Origin: Kribbella aluminosa
GTDB lineage: Bacteria; Actinomycetota; Actinomycetes; Propionibacteriales; Kribbellaceae
DNA: 64,000 nucleotides
Direction of reading: 5' to 3'
Assembly (NCBI RefSeq): GCF_017876295.1
Contig: NZ_JAGINT010000002.1
Span: forward strand, 1,674,001 to 1,738,000
In this document: one piece after another, positions 27,307-36,667 of the stretch
How positions within the stretch are numbered: position 1 is the first letter of the stretch
How the letters are laid out: each line of letters opens with the position of its first letter
The notes under the pieces: generated by a model
What the model was told of the DNA's origin: nothing
Databases searched by the model: none
Seen by the model: the letters and a program-made list of their open reading frames with translations, nothing else
Translations under genes and position numbers: made by a program

Positions 27307-27698
27307 TGAGTGAAGATGCCGTGAAGTTTGTGCCGACCTCACTGGTCTTATGGTCGCTCGTTGCGTGCGGCACCAGCCTTGGATTGGTGTTAAAAGCCGT
27401 CCTCCTGGAGGCAGGAACTCTGAGCTCTGGGGCTCGGCGACTAACGATCGTCTCGTCCGGCGTGATGCTGGGCCTGTGCGTTCTTGTGGCCGTAGCGAGC
27501 ATCGCTACATATGAAAAAGGTCTGAGCCGTTACCTCGGCCTTATAACTCTCGCACTCGTAGTGGTCGACCTTGTGTGCCTGATTCTGGGGATCTTCAGAT
27601 TGGCGTTCGTGCTCTCCGACACACCGCTCCTGTTGATCTCCATCCTGGCAGCTCGAAAGATTCTCAAAATTCGCACCGATCGGCTGAATGTTGAGTAA
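27306..27698 (+). CDS. Candidate membrane immunity protein for the first RHS tip
   Basis: 130 aa (133 if the GTG at 27297 is used). The GTG at 27306 overlaps the RHS stop by one base, so translational coupling is likely. Four hydrophobic segments are seen (SLVLWSLVACGTSLGLVL, LTIVSSGVMLGLCVLVAVA, LGLITLALVVVDLVCLILGI, and a weaker one at VLSDTPLLLISILAA). It ends in a basic tail. A membrane immunity protein suggests that the RHS tip attacks the membrane or cell envelope. Assignment is by position and topology only. Confidence 0.68.
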   Translation: MSEDAVKFVPTSLVLWSLVACGTSLGLVLKAVLLEAGTLSSGARRLTIVSSGVMLGLCVLVAVASIATYEKGLSRYLGLITLALVVVDLVCLILGIFRLAFVLSDTPLLLISILAARKILKIRTDRLNVE

Positions 27699-27734
27699 CT
27701 TGAGGTAAAGATGGTCGGCAGCGAACTAGTGCCC

Positions 27735-27808
27735 TCAGTCGGTAGTTCGGGTGCAGTAGGCGGCGAGGGTGTCGAGGATCTGGTCTGCGGCCTTGGTCCA
27801 GACGAAGG
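27735..27808 (-). mobile_element. IS630-family transposase C-terminal remnant
   Basis: On the minus strand the last 24 codons read FVWTKAADQILDTLAAYCTR then TTD and stop, the hallmark C-terminus of actinobacterial IS630-family transposases (usually PFVWTKTADQIL). The rest of the transposase, including the DDE residues, is missing; upstream sequence on this strand is unrelated. It marks a decayed insertion next to the RHS immunity gene. Confidence 0.7.
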
Positions 27809-27821
27809 GTATGGGGTATTC

Positions 27822-27883
27822 GGGCTCTTCGCAGCTGAGGGGGTAGCGCCGGTCGGCGCTACCCCCTCAACTGCGAAGAGCCC
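27822..27883. terminator. Very long hairpin between convergent genes
   Basis: Inverted repeat with 29-nt arms (27822-27850 and 27855-27883) separated by GGTC; there is only one mismatch (it would be a G-U pair). No T-tract follows. It lies between the RHS-immunity unit and the convergent relaxase gene and could be a bidirectional terminator, but the length is unusual and it could also derive from the adjacent IS remnant. Confidence 0.65.
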
Positions 27884-28169
27884 TATTCAGTCGGGGAGTT
27901 GGGCAACAGCCCGTTCAAGGGCCGTGTCGCCCGGGATGACGATCCCGCACAGGTCGCACAGCTCTGGCTCGAACCCGGCCCAATGGTTGCAGGTTCGAAG
28001 AAGCTCTTGAATGCGAAACGCCTGACGTGCCACGGCCCCGACCGCCCTCGGCGCCGGCACAGCGGAACACCCAGCTCGCTGACCGTCGCGGCAAACTGCA
28101 GTACGCAGAGCGGTCTGCGCGCCCTGCGCGGGAGCTCTGTCTAGTTTGGCCGCACCACGAACTCAGGCT
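27884..28169. other. Gap with a possible zinc-binding gene remnant
   Basis: No intact gene. A minus-strand frame ending near 27890 reads RIQELLRTCNHWAGFEPEL, then CDLCGIVIPGDTALERAV, then stop. The CxxC pair resembles the Cys-rich tails of the serine recombinases elsewhere in the window, but I see no start and the upstream part is out of frame. Treated as a possible remnant only. Confidence 0.25.
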
Positions 28170-31100
28170 CTACTGCTCGATCGTTCTCGAGGTCGGTGGG
28201 TTGTCAGGGGATGGCGGCCTCGTAGGTGTGACGGTGAGCGATGCAGACAAGCGCTCGTTGAGGAGTTGGTGATGTGCGTGTTGGTTGCCTGCAGAGGTGG
28301 ACGGTGACGGGCCGAGCGGGTGGTTGCCGGAGGTCCGATAGCACTCCCGATAGGCGGCGATGTCGCGGATCAGCTGGTGTTGTTGCGCGTTCGGTTCGGG
28401 CGTCGAGTGGGTGATCTGCTCGTGCCACTCTGTTGAAGTGGCTTGATGGGCGAGCCAGTCGGCTCGCTGGGAGATTTGGGACTCGAGCTCGTGCAGTGCG
28501 GTCTTGTAGGTCGGGTTGGATACGTTCACGGCCGGAGTGGCCAGGCCGGCGATGAGCGGGGGTGAGGTGGTGCCGAGGCGCCGCTGGGTTCGTGTGATGA
28601 GGCGCTCGACGCGGGTGTGAAGGACCGCGGCGATGTCCTTGGCGTTGGTCAGGGATGACTGGTTGACGGTCTGGTGGAGGGTGGTGGGGATGTCGAGGCC
28701 GAGGTGCTCGGCTTGGCGTAAGGCGGTGATGAGGGGGCCGAAGGCGGGGGAGGATTGGAGGGCGGCTTGGTCGATGGGGTCGAGGCCGCTGTTGGCGATG
28801 GCGTGGCGGTAGCGTTCGCGAGCGTCTAGCTGGCAGAGGTGTTCGTGGATGGGAATCAGGCGGTCGAGGCGGGTGGCGTTGTCGAGTTCGGCGCGCATGG
28901 TCTCGTGGGCGGAGCGCTCGATTCCGTCTTGTTCGAGGACTGCTTCGAGGACGTCTTGCCTGGTTTGCCGGAACTGGGGTTCGTGCATCTCGGCGGTCGT
29001 CGTGTGGGTGGCGACGTAGGCGCGGTTGCTGTGGCGGCCGCGGGTCATGCCGACGTACATGAGGGCGCGGGTGAGCTTGTCCGTGACGAGGAGGTGGGCG
29101 GTGTCGACGGTGGCGCCTTGGGCGCGGTGGGCGGTGGTGGCGTAGGCGAGCTGGACTGATTCGCGGACGTACGCTCTCGGTAGGGTCACGGTTTGGAGGT
29201 CGTCGTTCTGGACGGTGAGGGAGCCGTCGTCCCAGCGGTGGATGACGGTCCAGCGGTTGCCGTTCTGGACGAATCCTCGGCGGCCGATGCGGAGGCGGCG
29301 GTTGTTGAGTCGGGTGACGATGTGGTCGCCGAGGCCGACGTGGGTGCCGTCGTGGAGGGGGATTCCGTCTGGTTCGACTTCGCCGGTGGTGACGCGGTCG
29401 AGTCGTGCCCGGGCGTTGAGGCGGGCGACGGTGGCGTTGTCTGCTGCGATCAGGAGACTGGTCTTGCCGGCGTTGGAGTCGCGTCGCCAGGCGAGATAGG
29501 CAGAGTCCTCCATGTCTTTAAGTGAGCCGTGTGAGAGTCGATCGTGAGCGGCGTAGAGGTCGATGACCTGTGGGTGTCCTTTGCGGAGCTCCAGGCTGGC
29601 TTCACGTTCCCACTGGTTGGAGAAGCGCCAGATGTCGCTGAGTTCGGCCGCGTTGGTGTCGCGCGCGATGAGGCGGAAGGCGCCACCGACATCCGCGGCG
29701 CCGAGTTGGGCGTCGTCCCCGACGAGGAGGAGCTTGGCGCCGGCCGTGTCGGCTTCGCGAGCGAGGGTGGCGAGTTCCATCGTGCCGGCCATGGACGCCT
29801 CGTCGACGATCACCAGCTGGTTCTTGCGGAAGTGCCATCGGTCGCGATCGGCGTACGCACGGGCCAGCTCCGCGATGATTCGCCGGTGGCGCCGTCGGCG
29901 GCCGGTTGTCTCGGCGGCTTGTGCTGCTCGTTCGAGTTCGCTGATCCATCGGTGGCGTTGATCGGCTGCGACGCCGACGGCCTCGTGGATCCACTTGGCG
30001 AGGTTGTCTGCGGGGAGAGACAGGGTGTCGGACAGTACGGTTGCCGCGGCCGAGGAGGGTGCGAGGGCGATGACTGATCCGTCGCCGTGCTGCGCTTCCC
30101 AGCTGGTTCGGAGAGCGGCGAGAAGGCTGGTTTTGCCGCTGCCGGCCGGTCCGACGAGAGCCTCGACTGTCTGACCGCTCTGCGCGATCCGCTGGAGTGC
30201 CTGGATCTTGTCGTCGCTGAGGCTCGAGGTCGTCAGGCGACGGTCGGAGATGGTTGGGGCGTCGAGCTTCGCCGCGAGGTCAAGGAGCAGGCTCTCGGCT
30301 CCTAGGATCACCGGAGAGGTGAAGATCTCGCCGTTGTGGATGGTGAAGATGCTCTGTCCGTCTGCGCGACGTTCTGGTGTGGTGAAGGTCGCGGCCGGAG
30401 AGATGCTGATCGACTGATGTTCTGCGTCGTGAACAATTGCCTCGAGCACCTGAAGGCGGTCTTGGGTGGTCGAGAGACGGAGGAGGCGGGTCTGGCGGGA
30501 CGCTTCTGCGAGGAGGTTCCACCGTGTCCAGGTCGCACGCTTCGTTTGCAGCGCGAGAACTGTCGTCGCGCCGTAGGCGTGGATTGTCTCGGCACTCAGG
30601 CCGGCCGCGATGAGTGGCCGGTCGGGTGTTGAGTCGAGGACCTTCTCGATGATGGCGGCGGCCTGTTTGTGTGTGACTCGTTCGGCGCGGTCGCGCCAGC
30701 TGCGCATGAGGTCTGCGAGCGGTTTCGTCAGGTGTTTCGCCGGCCGGTTCATCAGCGTTGCTTGTTGCCGGAGTACGTACATCTCACGTCGACTGGGCGG
30801 CCCGGAGTCGTCGGCGCGGTGTTCCAGGAGCTTGGCGAGGTTCGCCTCGATCTGCTCGGTGCGTGAGGAGAACTCGCGGATCAGTTCTTCCGGGATCCCG
30901 TCGATTTCGAAGGTTGGTGATCGGCGTTCTCCACGATCGTGGAGTTGCCAGGTGACGCCGAGCCGGCGGCTGAGGTTGTCGGCCAGGAGCGTGTTGTGTA
31001 CTTCGGACAAGGCGACGGCCGCGGCGTACAGAACTCTGCCATCGATGGTGCGCCAGCAGCCGTCGTGTCCCTGGACGCGGTTGGCGACGACGACGTGGGT

Positions 31101-31760
31101 GTGGAGTTGCGGGTCGCCGCTCCTGGTGTCCCAGTGGTCGAACGCGGTTGCGATGATGCCGCGGGTGTCGAGTTGTGCGACGCCGTCGTGGCCGGTTCTG
31201 GTGAACACTGCCTGGTCCTGAAGGACCTCGAGTACGTCGTGGATCGCCTCGTGGTGTGCCAGGACGATCTGTTCCTGCACGCCCACGTCGGCGGTGGCCC
31301 ACATCGCCGAGACTGACTTGACCGGGGAGAACGTCAGGTCGAAGCCGGCAACGGCGTGCTTGGTCTTCTTGCGCGCCGCGGCCTTGCGTATCTGCTCGAT
31401 CTCGAGCTCGCGCAGTGCTGCGGGGAGAGTTGGGTCGAGAGCACGTATCTGGTCCGCGACGCTCTCGCTCGGTGACTTGTAGGTGCGGTACGGCTCGCCG
31501 AGCGTTGCCCCGGTGATCGGGTCTTCTGCTCGCCCGAACAGAGCGGCCATCTGTTCCTCGGTGACCTCCAATCCGGCAGTGAGCTCAGCGTTGCCGAGCC
31601 CGCTCAGGCCACGTCCCAACCATCTACCTGCCGGGTAACCGGATGCCGCGTAGTACGCGGTGAGCGACGTGGCCATGCGCCGGTCCACGTCGCCTGCGGC
31701 GACGTGTTTGAGCAGATATACGTAGCCGTCGCCGGCAGTCATTCGGTGGATGGTCAGCAC
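28170..31760 (-). CDS. MobF-family conjugative relaxase-helicase (TrwC/TraI-like)
   Basis: 1196 aa from a GTG. The N-terminal relaxase domain (about residues 1-330) has the catalytic tyrosines near the start (TAYYAASGYPAGRW, Tyr36/Tyr37/Tyr42) and the metal-binding histidines FDHWDTRSGDPQLHTHVVV (His209, His220, His222). Residues about 515-930 are a RecD2-like SF1B helicase: Walker A LVGPAGSGKTSLL (about 536-548), DEAS box (653-656), GDDAQLGAADVGGAF and the late motif YATTAHRAQGATVD. The last 250 residues are helical. MobF enzymes nick oriT, stay attached to the DNA end and unwind it. It is the only relaxase in the window but lies opposite to the T4SS operon, beyond an RHS gene. Confidence 0.95.
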   Translation of the reverse strand: MLTIHRMTAGDGYVYLLKHVAAGDVDRRMATSLTAYYAASGYPAGRWLGRGLSGLGNAELTAGLEVTEEQMAALFGRAEDPITGATLGEPYRTYKSPSESVADQIRALDPTLPAALRELEIEQIRKAAARKKTKHAVAGFDLTFSPVKSVSAMWATADVGVQEQIVLAHHEAIHDVLEVLQDQAVFTRTGHDGVAQLDTRGIIATAFDHWDTRSGDPQLHTHVVVANRVQGHDGCWRTIDGRVLYAAAVALSEVHNTLLADNLSRRLGVTWQLHDRGERRSPTFEIDGIPEELIREFSSRTEQIEANLAKLLEHRADDSGPPSRREMYVLRQQATLMNRPAKHLTKPLADLMRSWRDRAERVTHKQAAAIIEKVLDSTPDRPLIAAGLSAETIHAYGATTVLALQTKRATWTRWNLLAEASRQTRLLRLSTTQDRLQVLEAIVHDAEHQSISISPAATFTTPERRADGQSIFTIHNGEIFTSPVILGAESLLLDLAAKLDAPTISDRRLTTSSLSDDKIQALQRIAQSGQTVEALVGPAGSGKTSLLAALRTSWEAQHGDGSVIALAPSSAAATVLSDTLSLPADNLAKWIHEAVGVAADQRHRWISELERAAQAAETTGRRRRHRRIIAELARAYADRDRWHFRKNQLVIVDEASMAGTMELATLAREADTAGAKLLLVGDDAQLGAADVGGAFRLIARDTNAAELSDIWRFSNQWEREASLELRKGHPQVIDLYAAHDRLSHGSLKDMEDSAYLAWRRDSNAGKTSLLIAADNATVARLNARARLDRVTTGEVEPDGIPLHDGTHVGLGDHIVTRLNNRRLRIGRRGFVQNGNRWTVIHRWDDGSLTVQNDDLQTVTLPRAYVRESVQLAYATTAHRAQGATVDTAHLLVTDKLTRALMYVGMTRGRHSNRAYVATHTTTAEMHEPQFRQTRQDVLEAVLEQDGIERSAHETMRAELDNATRLDRLIPIHEHLCQLDARERYRHAIANSGLDPIDQAALQSSPAFGPLITALRQAEHLGLDIPTTLHQTVNQSSLTNAKDIAAVLHTRVERLITRTQRRLGTTSPPLIAGLATPAVNVSNPTYKTALHELESQISQRADWLAHQATSTEWHEQITHSTPEPNAQQHQLIRDIAAYRECYRTSGNHPLGPSPSTSAGNQHAHHQLLNERLSASLTVTPTRPPSPDNPPTSRTIEQ

Positions 31761-32140
31761 TCGATGCTGCGATTCTCCGACGGCTCACCGGGGGCCAGAT
31801 TGCTTGACCGTGGTGCTGGCGTCTGACGCTGAAGCCGGATGATCGCCTGATCGAGTTTCGCCAGTTCGGCGAAGGCCACCCGAACTCGTTCGGCAACAGC
31901 AGCCCGTGGATCGGCATCGATCAGCCCCAGCAGGATCTGCCGGGCGGCCTGAACGTGCGACGCGGCTAGGAGGCCCTCATTCGTGGTCACGGAAGCAGCT
32001 GACTTCTGCAAGCGCCAATGGCGCAGTCGGCAACGATCCGAGCAGAACCGTTGGTCGGATCGACGGGCGATGAAGGACACGGCGCAGTGTTCGCACGCTC
32101 GATCGCTGATGTGGTCGGAGCTGATCGCGGTGTGGCTCAT
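31754..32140 (-). CDS. Zinc-ribbon protein overlapping the relaxase gene
   Basis: 128 aa. The N-terminal part has four cysteines in a treble-clef/zinc-ribbon pattern: CEHCAVSFIARRSDQRFCSD followed by RCR (C-x2-C ... C-x3-C), then a basic helix RLRHWRLQKSA. The C-terminal half is helical (RVRVAFAELAKLDQAIIRLQ). It overlaps the relaxase start by 7 bp and is transcribed first. Small DNA-binding proteins in this position often assist relaxosome assembly at oriT or repress the operon; the role here is inferred. An oriT would be expected upstream (32141-32198), but that space is cut short by RHS sequence. Confidence 0.75.
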   Translation of the reverse strand: MSHTAISSDHISDRACEHCAVSFIARRSDQRFCSDRCRLRHWRLQKSAASVTTNEGLLAASHVQAARQILLGLIDADPRAAVAERVRVAFAELAKLDQAIIRLQRQTPAPRSSNLAPGEPSENRSIEC

Positions 32141-32198
32141 GAACGCTCAACGCCTGGGCCCGCGTCAGGCTGCTTGAAGGCGTTTCGGCGACAGAATG

Positions 32199-34360
32199 GC
32201 CTGGTCTGCAAGACCTCCCCAGCCGCGGCGCCCAGCGCCGGCCCAACCTTGCCGTCAACGACAACATCGGCCTTCAACTACCTGCTCTCGCCGACGACCG
32301 TCACCGAAACCTCCGGCACGGTCGTCCGCACCGCTACGACGACCTACCTGACGGACGGCCGCACCGGCACCACCACAACCACCGTCACCGGCCTGACCGG
32401 CTCCACGCCGAACACGAAGAAGACCACTACCTACGACACCAGCACCGGTCAGCCAACCGTCGTGACCGCCAAGAACGCCGACAACACGGTTGCCGGCACC
32501 ATCACCACCGGCTACGACACCTGGGGACGCCAGACCACCTACCAGCCATCCGGTGACACCGGCACCACCACCGCGTACGACGCTGCCGGTGACGTGGCCA
32601 GTGTGACCGACGCGAACGGGTCCACGACCTACACCTACGACGGCACTGACGCCAACGGCAAAACCGAGCACCGCGGCATCGTCACGAAGGTCAACGTCAC
32701 CACCGCCGGCGCCACCTGGAGCTCCACCGGCGCCTACGACTCCGCCGGCTCCCTCGTCACGCAGAAGCTGCCCGGCGGCGTCACGCAGTACAACGACATC
32801 GACAACACCGGCGAACCCATCGGCCTGCGCTACACCGGCCAAGTGACCACCACCAACTCCGATGGCTCGACCACTGTCGATCCCAACGGCGCCTGGCTGT
32901 CCTGGTCGCTCGAGAATGACGTCTCCGGCCGGGTCACCCACGAATGGACCCCCGACGGCAACGCCTTCACCACCGCGACCGGCGGCGCCATCCCCTACGA
33001 CCGGCACTACACTTACGACACGGCCGGCCGCCTCATCCAGGTCAACGACCGCACCGCGGCGGCATCTGGGGTCGACGTGACGGATCCGACCCAGGCGCCG
33101 GCCTGCGTCACCCGCACCTACGGCTTCGACGCCAACGACAACCGTCTCACCAAAGCCACCGCGCCCGCGGCGGCTGACGGCTCCTGCACCACGACCGGCG
33201 CGACCACCACCACCCGGGCCTTCGACACCGCCGACCGCCCGATCACCGGCGCCGGCGGAACCGGCAACTACGCCTACGACGCGCTCGGACGCGCCACGAC
33301 CATCCCGGCCTCGGACGCACCACGACCCGGTGATGGCAACATCGCCCTGGGGTACTACGACAACGGCCTCGCCCGCACCATCACCCAGGCGGGCGTCACA
33401 ACCACCTACACGCTCGACGCACTCGACCGCCGCGCCACCGAGTCAGTCAGCAGCGGCTCCGGCTCGGTCGACACCGTCCGGCACTACACCGACACCTCGG
33501 ACAACCCCACGTGGGTCACCCAAGGCGCCACCACCCAGCGCTACGCCGAACTCATCGGCAGCGACCTCGCCCTGACAGTCGACCAAACCGGGGCCGCCGA
33601 CCTGACGGTCGCTAACCCCCACGGTGACGTCGTGACGACCGTAGGCCTGCCCTCGGCAGGAACCCCCGCGGCCGGCATAGCTGGCTGGAACAACTACGAC
33701 GAATCCGGAAATGCCACCAGCTCCACTGCGGACACCGGCGTCGTCGACTATGCCTGGCTCGGCGGAAAGCAACGCGCGGTCAGCGGCGCCGGCCTCACCC
33801 TCATGGGCGTCAGGCTTTACAACCCGGCCACCGGGCTGTTCACCTCCACCGACCCGGTCCCCGGCGGCAACGCCAACGCCTATACCTACCCAACCGACCC
33901 CCAGAACAGCTTCGACCTCGACGGAAAACGCGAGTGGGACGGAGACAACGCGTCCCGCTTCGGATCCTCGACGCATGCCGCACACACGCGGCACACCGTC
34001 AAGCATCGGCGCACGCACCACAGGTCACACCACTACAGGCACTCGCGTCGGCATCATCACAGACACCATCGGTACGGTTACGGTTACCACGGTGGCGGAC
34101 GGTACTCGTACTCAGTGGCCTACGCCTCTGGGAATGATCCTAACGGCGACGACTGGGGTATGCGTCGCCTCCGCGGAACCTGGCACTACGGGCTGAAGGG
34201 AGTTGAGTACGGTTTTGGGGCTGGCCTCGGTGCAGGCTGCTTTGTCGGCCTCGTAGTTGTGGGCGAGGGCTGTATCGCTCTAGGAATTGCAGGCGGCGAG
34301 TACATGGGAGCGTACGGCGGAATTAGTGGAGCAATATATGGATTCTTCAAGGGTTGGTGA
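32199..34360 (+). pseudogene. Orphan RHS C-terminal cassette 1 with intact tip
   Basis: An open frame of RHS shell sequence entered abruptly at about 32199 (GLVCKTSPAAAPSAG), equivalent to the last quarter of the full RHS proteins; no start codon with a ribosome site is visible, so it is probably a silent cassette. YD repeats run to the conserved YNPATGLFTSTDPVPGGNAN near 33840. The tip (from about 33927) has a His-rich, basic linker (HHYRHSRRHHHRHHR) followed by a Gly-rich hydrophobic segment (GAGLGAGCFVGLVVVGEGC, then GEYMGAYGGISGAIYGFFKG). The Gly-zipper-like pattern suggests a membrane-inserting toxin. It shares 880 of 883 bp with cassette 2. Recombination with a full RHS gene could activate it. 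Confidence 0.85.
33060..33942 (+). repeat. 883-bp near-identical RHS block, copy A
   Basis: Identical to 35785-36667 except for three substitutions, at about 33282 (GCG/GTG, Ala/Val), 33892 (TAT/TAC) and 33933 (GAG/GAA). The constant offset of 2725 bp means there are no indels. It ends just at the start of the variable tips. Confidence 0.95.
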
Positions 34361-34366
34361 GCAGGG

Positions 34367-34594
34367 TTGAATAAGCGCGCGCAACTATCCAGGGAAGAGC
34401 GGAGATCCAGGTATATCATCTGCTGCCTCGGAGGTCCTTTCGTTCTCGTGGCGCTGTTTCATGGTGACCATCACCCGATTCTCAGCTGGGGAACTCTGCT
34501 GATGATTGCGATCGGTATTCCCACTGGTGCACTGGCGGCCCGGATCGGAATCCATTTGGAGAATATGAGGCGGCGCAGGGGTGCGGCGAAGTAG
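34367..34594 (+). CDS. Candidate membrane immunity protein for orphan cassette 1
   Basis: 75 aa starting six bases after the cassette 1 stop (TTG or an equivalent weak start; MNKRAQLSREERRSR). Two transmembrane helices (YIICCLGGPFVLVALF and LSWGTLLMIAIGIPTGALAA) are followed by a basic tail (MRRRRGAAK). Its small size, two helices and immediate position after a hydrophobic toxin tip suggest immunity. No homolog recognised. Confidence 0.6.
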   Translation: MNKRAQLSREERRSRYIICCLGGPFVLVALFHGDHHPILSWGTLLMIAIGIPTGALAARIGIHLENMRRRRGAAK

Positions 34595-34647
34595 CAAAGC
34601 AGGAAGTCGCCGATCCTCTTGAGAGAACGCGACGGACAGGGTCTGAC

Positions 34648-34681
34648 TCTCGTGGTCCGGTCTTCAGGACGGACCACGAGA
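34648..34681 (+). terminator. Stem-loop after cassette 1 and its immunity gene
   Basis: Perfect 12-nt arms (TCTCGTGGTCCG at 34648-34659 and its complement at 34670-34681) around a 10-nt loop, about 50 bp after the immunity stop. No long T run, as usual in high-GC actinobacteria. Confidence 0.7.
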
Positions 34682-34778
34682 TTCAGTACCATCGCGCAGC
34701 ACACGCGGCGTTCGGATAGAGTGATGGGTCGGCGTTGAGCACACCCCCAAACAAGGGGCCCTTTGAAGTGGAGTTCGA

Positions 34779-35313
34779 TTGAGGGAACCCGACGTCTACG
34801 CAGCCTGGACGGCTGAGATGGAGGCCGGTGGGACGCTCCACGTCCCGCCCCGCGCCCGGCGGCGGTGGGCGCGACTCAGTGGCTCTGTCGCGGGCGCGAT
34901 CGTGACAGGAATCGGCGCAGGCACGAATACACCGCCCGGTGACCATGGTGACTGGGGGAACCTTGGTGTTCTATGTCGGGCTTGCGGCCCTACTGATATT
35001 CGCAGCATCCGCTGCGAAGGCGACTTATGGACTCGCCACCGGTCGTCCGGTCCTGACGATCAACCTGCACGGCATAGACCTAGGCGGGTGCGAACTGACC
35101 TGGAAACAGGTAAGGCGCATTGAACTGCGTCCGTCTTCCGCGACTCGGCGGCTCCTAGCGATCGGATATCCAACAGTCAGGCTGTCCGGAGACAAACCGC
35201 ATGGGTACATCGATGTGAGCACAGATCACATCACAGATCTCGAGTCGTTCGCTGGCTGGCTGAGTAGCGAGCAGAACGAAATCAGCGGCCGCCGTACAGC
35301 AAACGGGTCATGA
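34779..35313 (+). pseudogene. Frameshifted PH-domain-like membrane protein, possible orphan immunity gene
   Basis: Two overlapping frames fit one gene. The first (from TTG at 34779: LREPDVYAAWTAEMEAGGTL, then a basic region and VAGAIVTGIGAGT) runs to the G5 run at 34954-34958. The second continues TLVFYVGLAALLIFAASAA, GRPVLTINLHGIDLGGCELT, RRIELRPSS and ends at 35313. Removing one G joins them exactly (DHGDWGTLVFYVGL). The joined product (about 178 aa, two helices, then a beta-rich domain with VLTINLHGI) resembles STM3941/PH-like proteins that occur as immunity proteins in polymorphic toxin loci. The gene may be inactive, or the G run may be a sequencing or phase-variable slip. Confidence 0.5.
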
Positions 35314-35784
35314 GTGCGTCCGGTCTCCTAGACGGAGCGTGCGGTCCGGGACTGAGCAGGCCGCCGGCCTCGACCTGACGCAACGCACGTCGGCGAGCCC
35401 GGCGCCGTCGAGCCAGGGCGGCGTACCGGTGCCCGCGATCGCCGCCGTGTCGACATCGGTCAGGGTGACGCCGCGCGCGTGGTGCCCGGCGAGGATCGTC
35501 TGGACGGTGAAGGGTTCCCGAAGCGCGACGTACGGTCGCCGACCACTGTGCCGGCGGGCAGTCGCCACCCGGTCTGCCGGGTCCGCTGTATCCCCGGTTA
35601 CGCAGTTCCTCGGGTGTGACTCGTGGGCGTCGGCGCGCAGCGCTGTGGGCAAAGCCAGCCGGTTTTGTACGCCGTGCGTCCCCAGCGCCACCCGGTCCGG
35701 GTGAGTTCGTGGACGGCGACCTGAGGCAACGGGTCGGCGACCTGGCCCGGATCGCATAACTGACCGACGGCGGCGTTTCGCGTT
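35314..35784. other. Unassigned sequence before orphan cassette 2
   Basis: No supported gene. A minus-strand frame (EPFTVQTILAGHHARGVTLT then DVDTAAIAGTGTPPWLDG, and in another frame LRQVEAGGLLSPGPHAPS) looks like broken coding sequence, but I cannot assign it. The junction with RHS sequence at 35785 is abrupt. Confidence 0.3.
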
Positions 35785-36667
35785 CGGCATCTGGGGTCGA
35801 CGTGACGGATCCGACCCAGGCGCCGGCCTGCGTCACCCGCACCTACGGCTTCGACGCCAACGACAACCGTCTCACCAAAGCCACCGCGCCCGCGGCGGCT
35901 GACGGCTCCTGCACCACGACCGGCGCGACCACCACCACCCGGGCCTTCGACACCGCCGACCGCCCGATCACCGGCGCCGGCGGAACCGGCAACTACGCCT
36001 ACGACGTGCTCGGACGCGCCACGACCATCCCGGCCTCGGACGCACCACGACCCGGTGATGGCAACATCGCCCTGGGGTACTACGACAACGGCCTCGCCCG
36101 CACCATCACCCAGGCGGGCGTCACAACCACCTACACGCTCGACGCACTCGACCGCCGCGCCACCGAGTCAGTCAGCAGCGGCTCCGGCTCGGTCGACACC
36201 GTCCGGCACTACACCGACACCTCGGACAACCCCACGTGGGTCACCCAAGGCGCCACCACCCAGCGCTACGCCGAACTCATCGGCAGCGACCTCGCCCTGA
36301 CAGTCGACCAAACCGGGGCCGCCGACCTGACGGTCGCTAACCCCCACGGTGACGTCGTGACGACCGTAGGCCTGCCCTCGGCAGGAACCCCCGCGGCCGG
36401 CATAGCTGGCTGGAACAACTACGACGAATCCGGAAATGCCACCAGCTCCACTGCGGACACCGGCGTCGTCGACTATGCCTGGCTCGGCGGAAAGCAACGC
36501 GCGGTCAGCGGCGCCGGCCTCACCCTCATGGGCGTCAGGCTTTACAACCCGGCCACCGGGCTGTTCACCTCCACCGACCCGGTCCCCGGCGGCAACGCCA
36601 ACGCCTACACCTACCCAACCGACCCCCAGAACAGCTTCGACCTCGACGGAAAACGCGAATGGGACGG
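35785..36667 (+). repeat. 883-bp near-identical RHS block, copy B
   Basis: Second copy of the block at 33060-33942, three substitutions, no gaps. Such identity next to strongly diverged flanks indicates a recent duplication or gene conversion. Confidence 0.95.
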
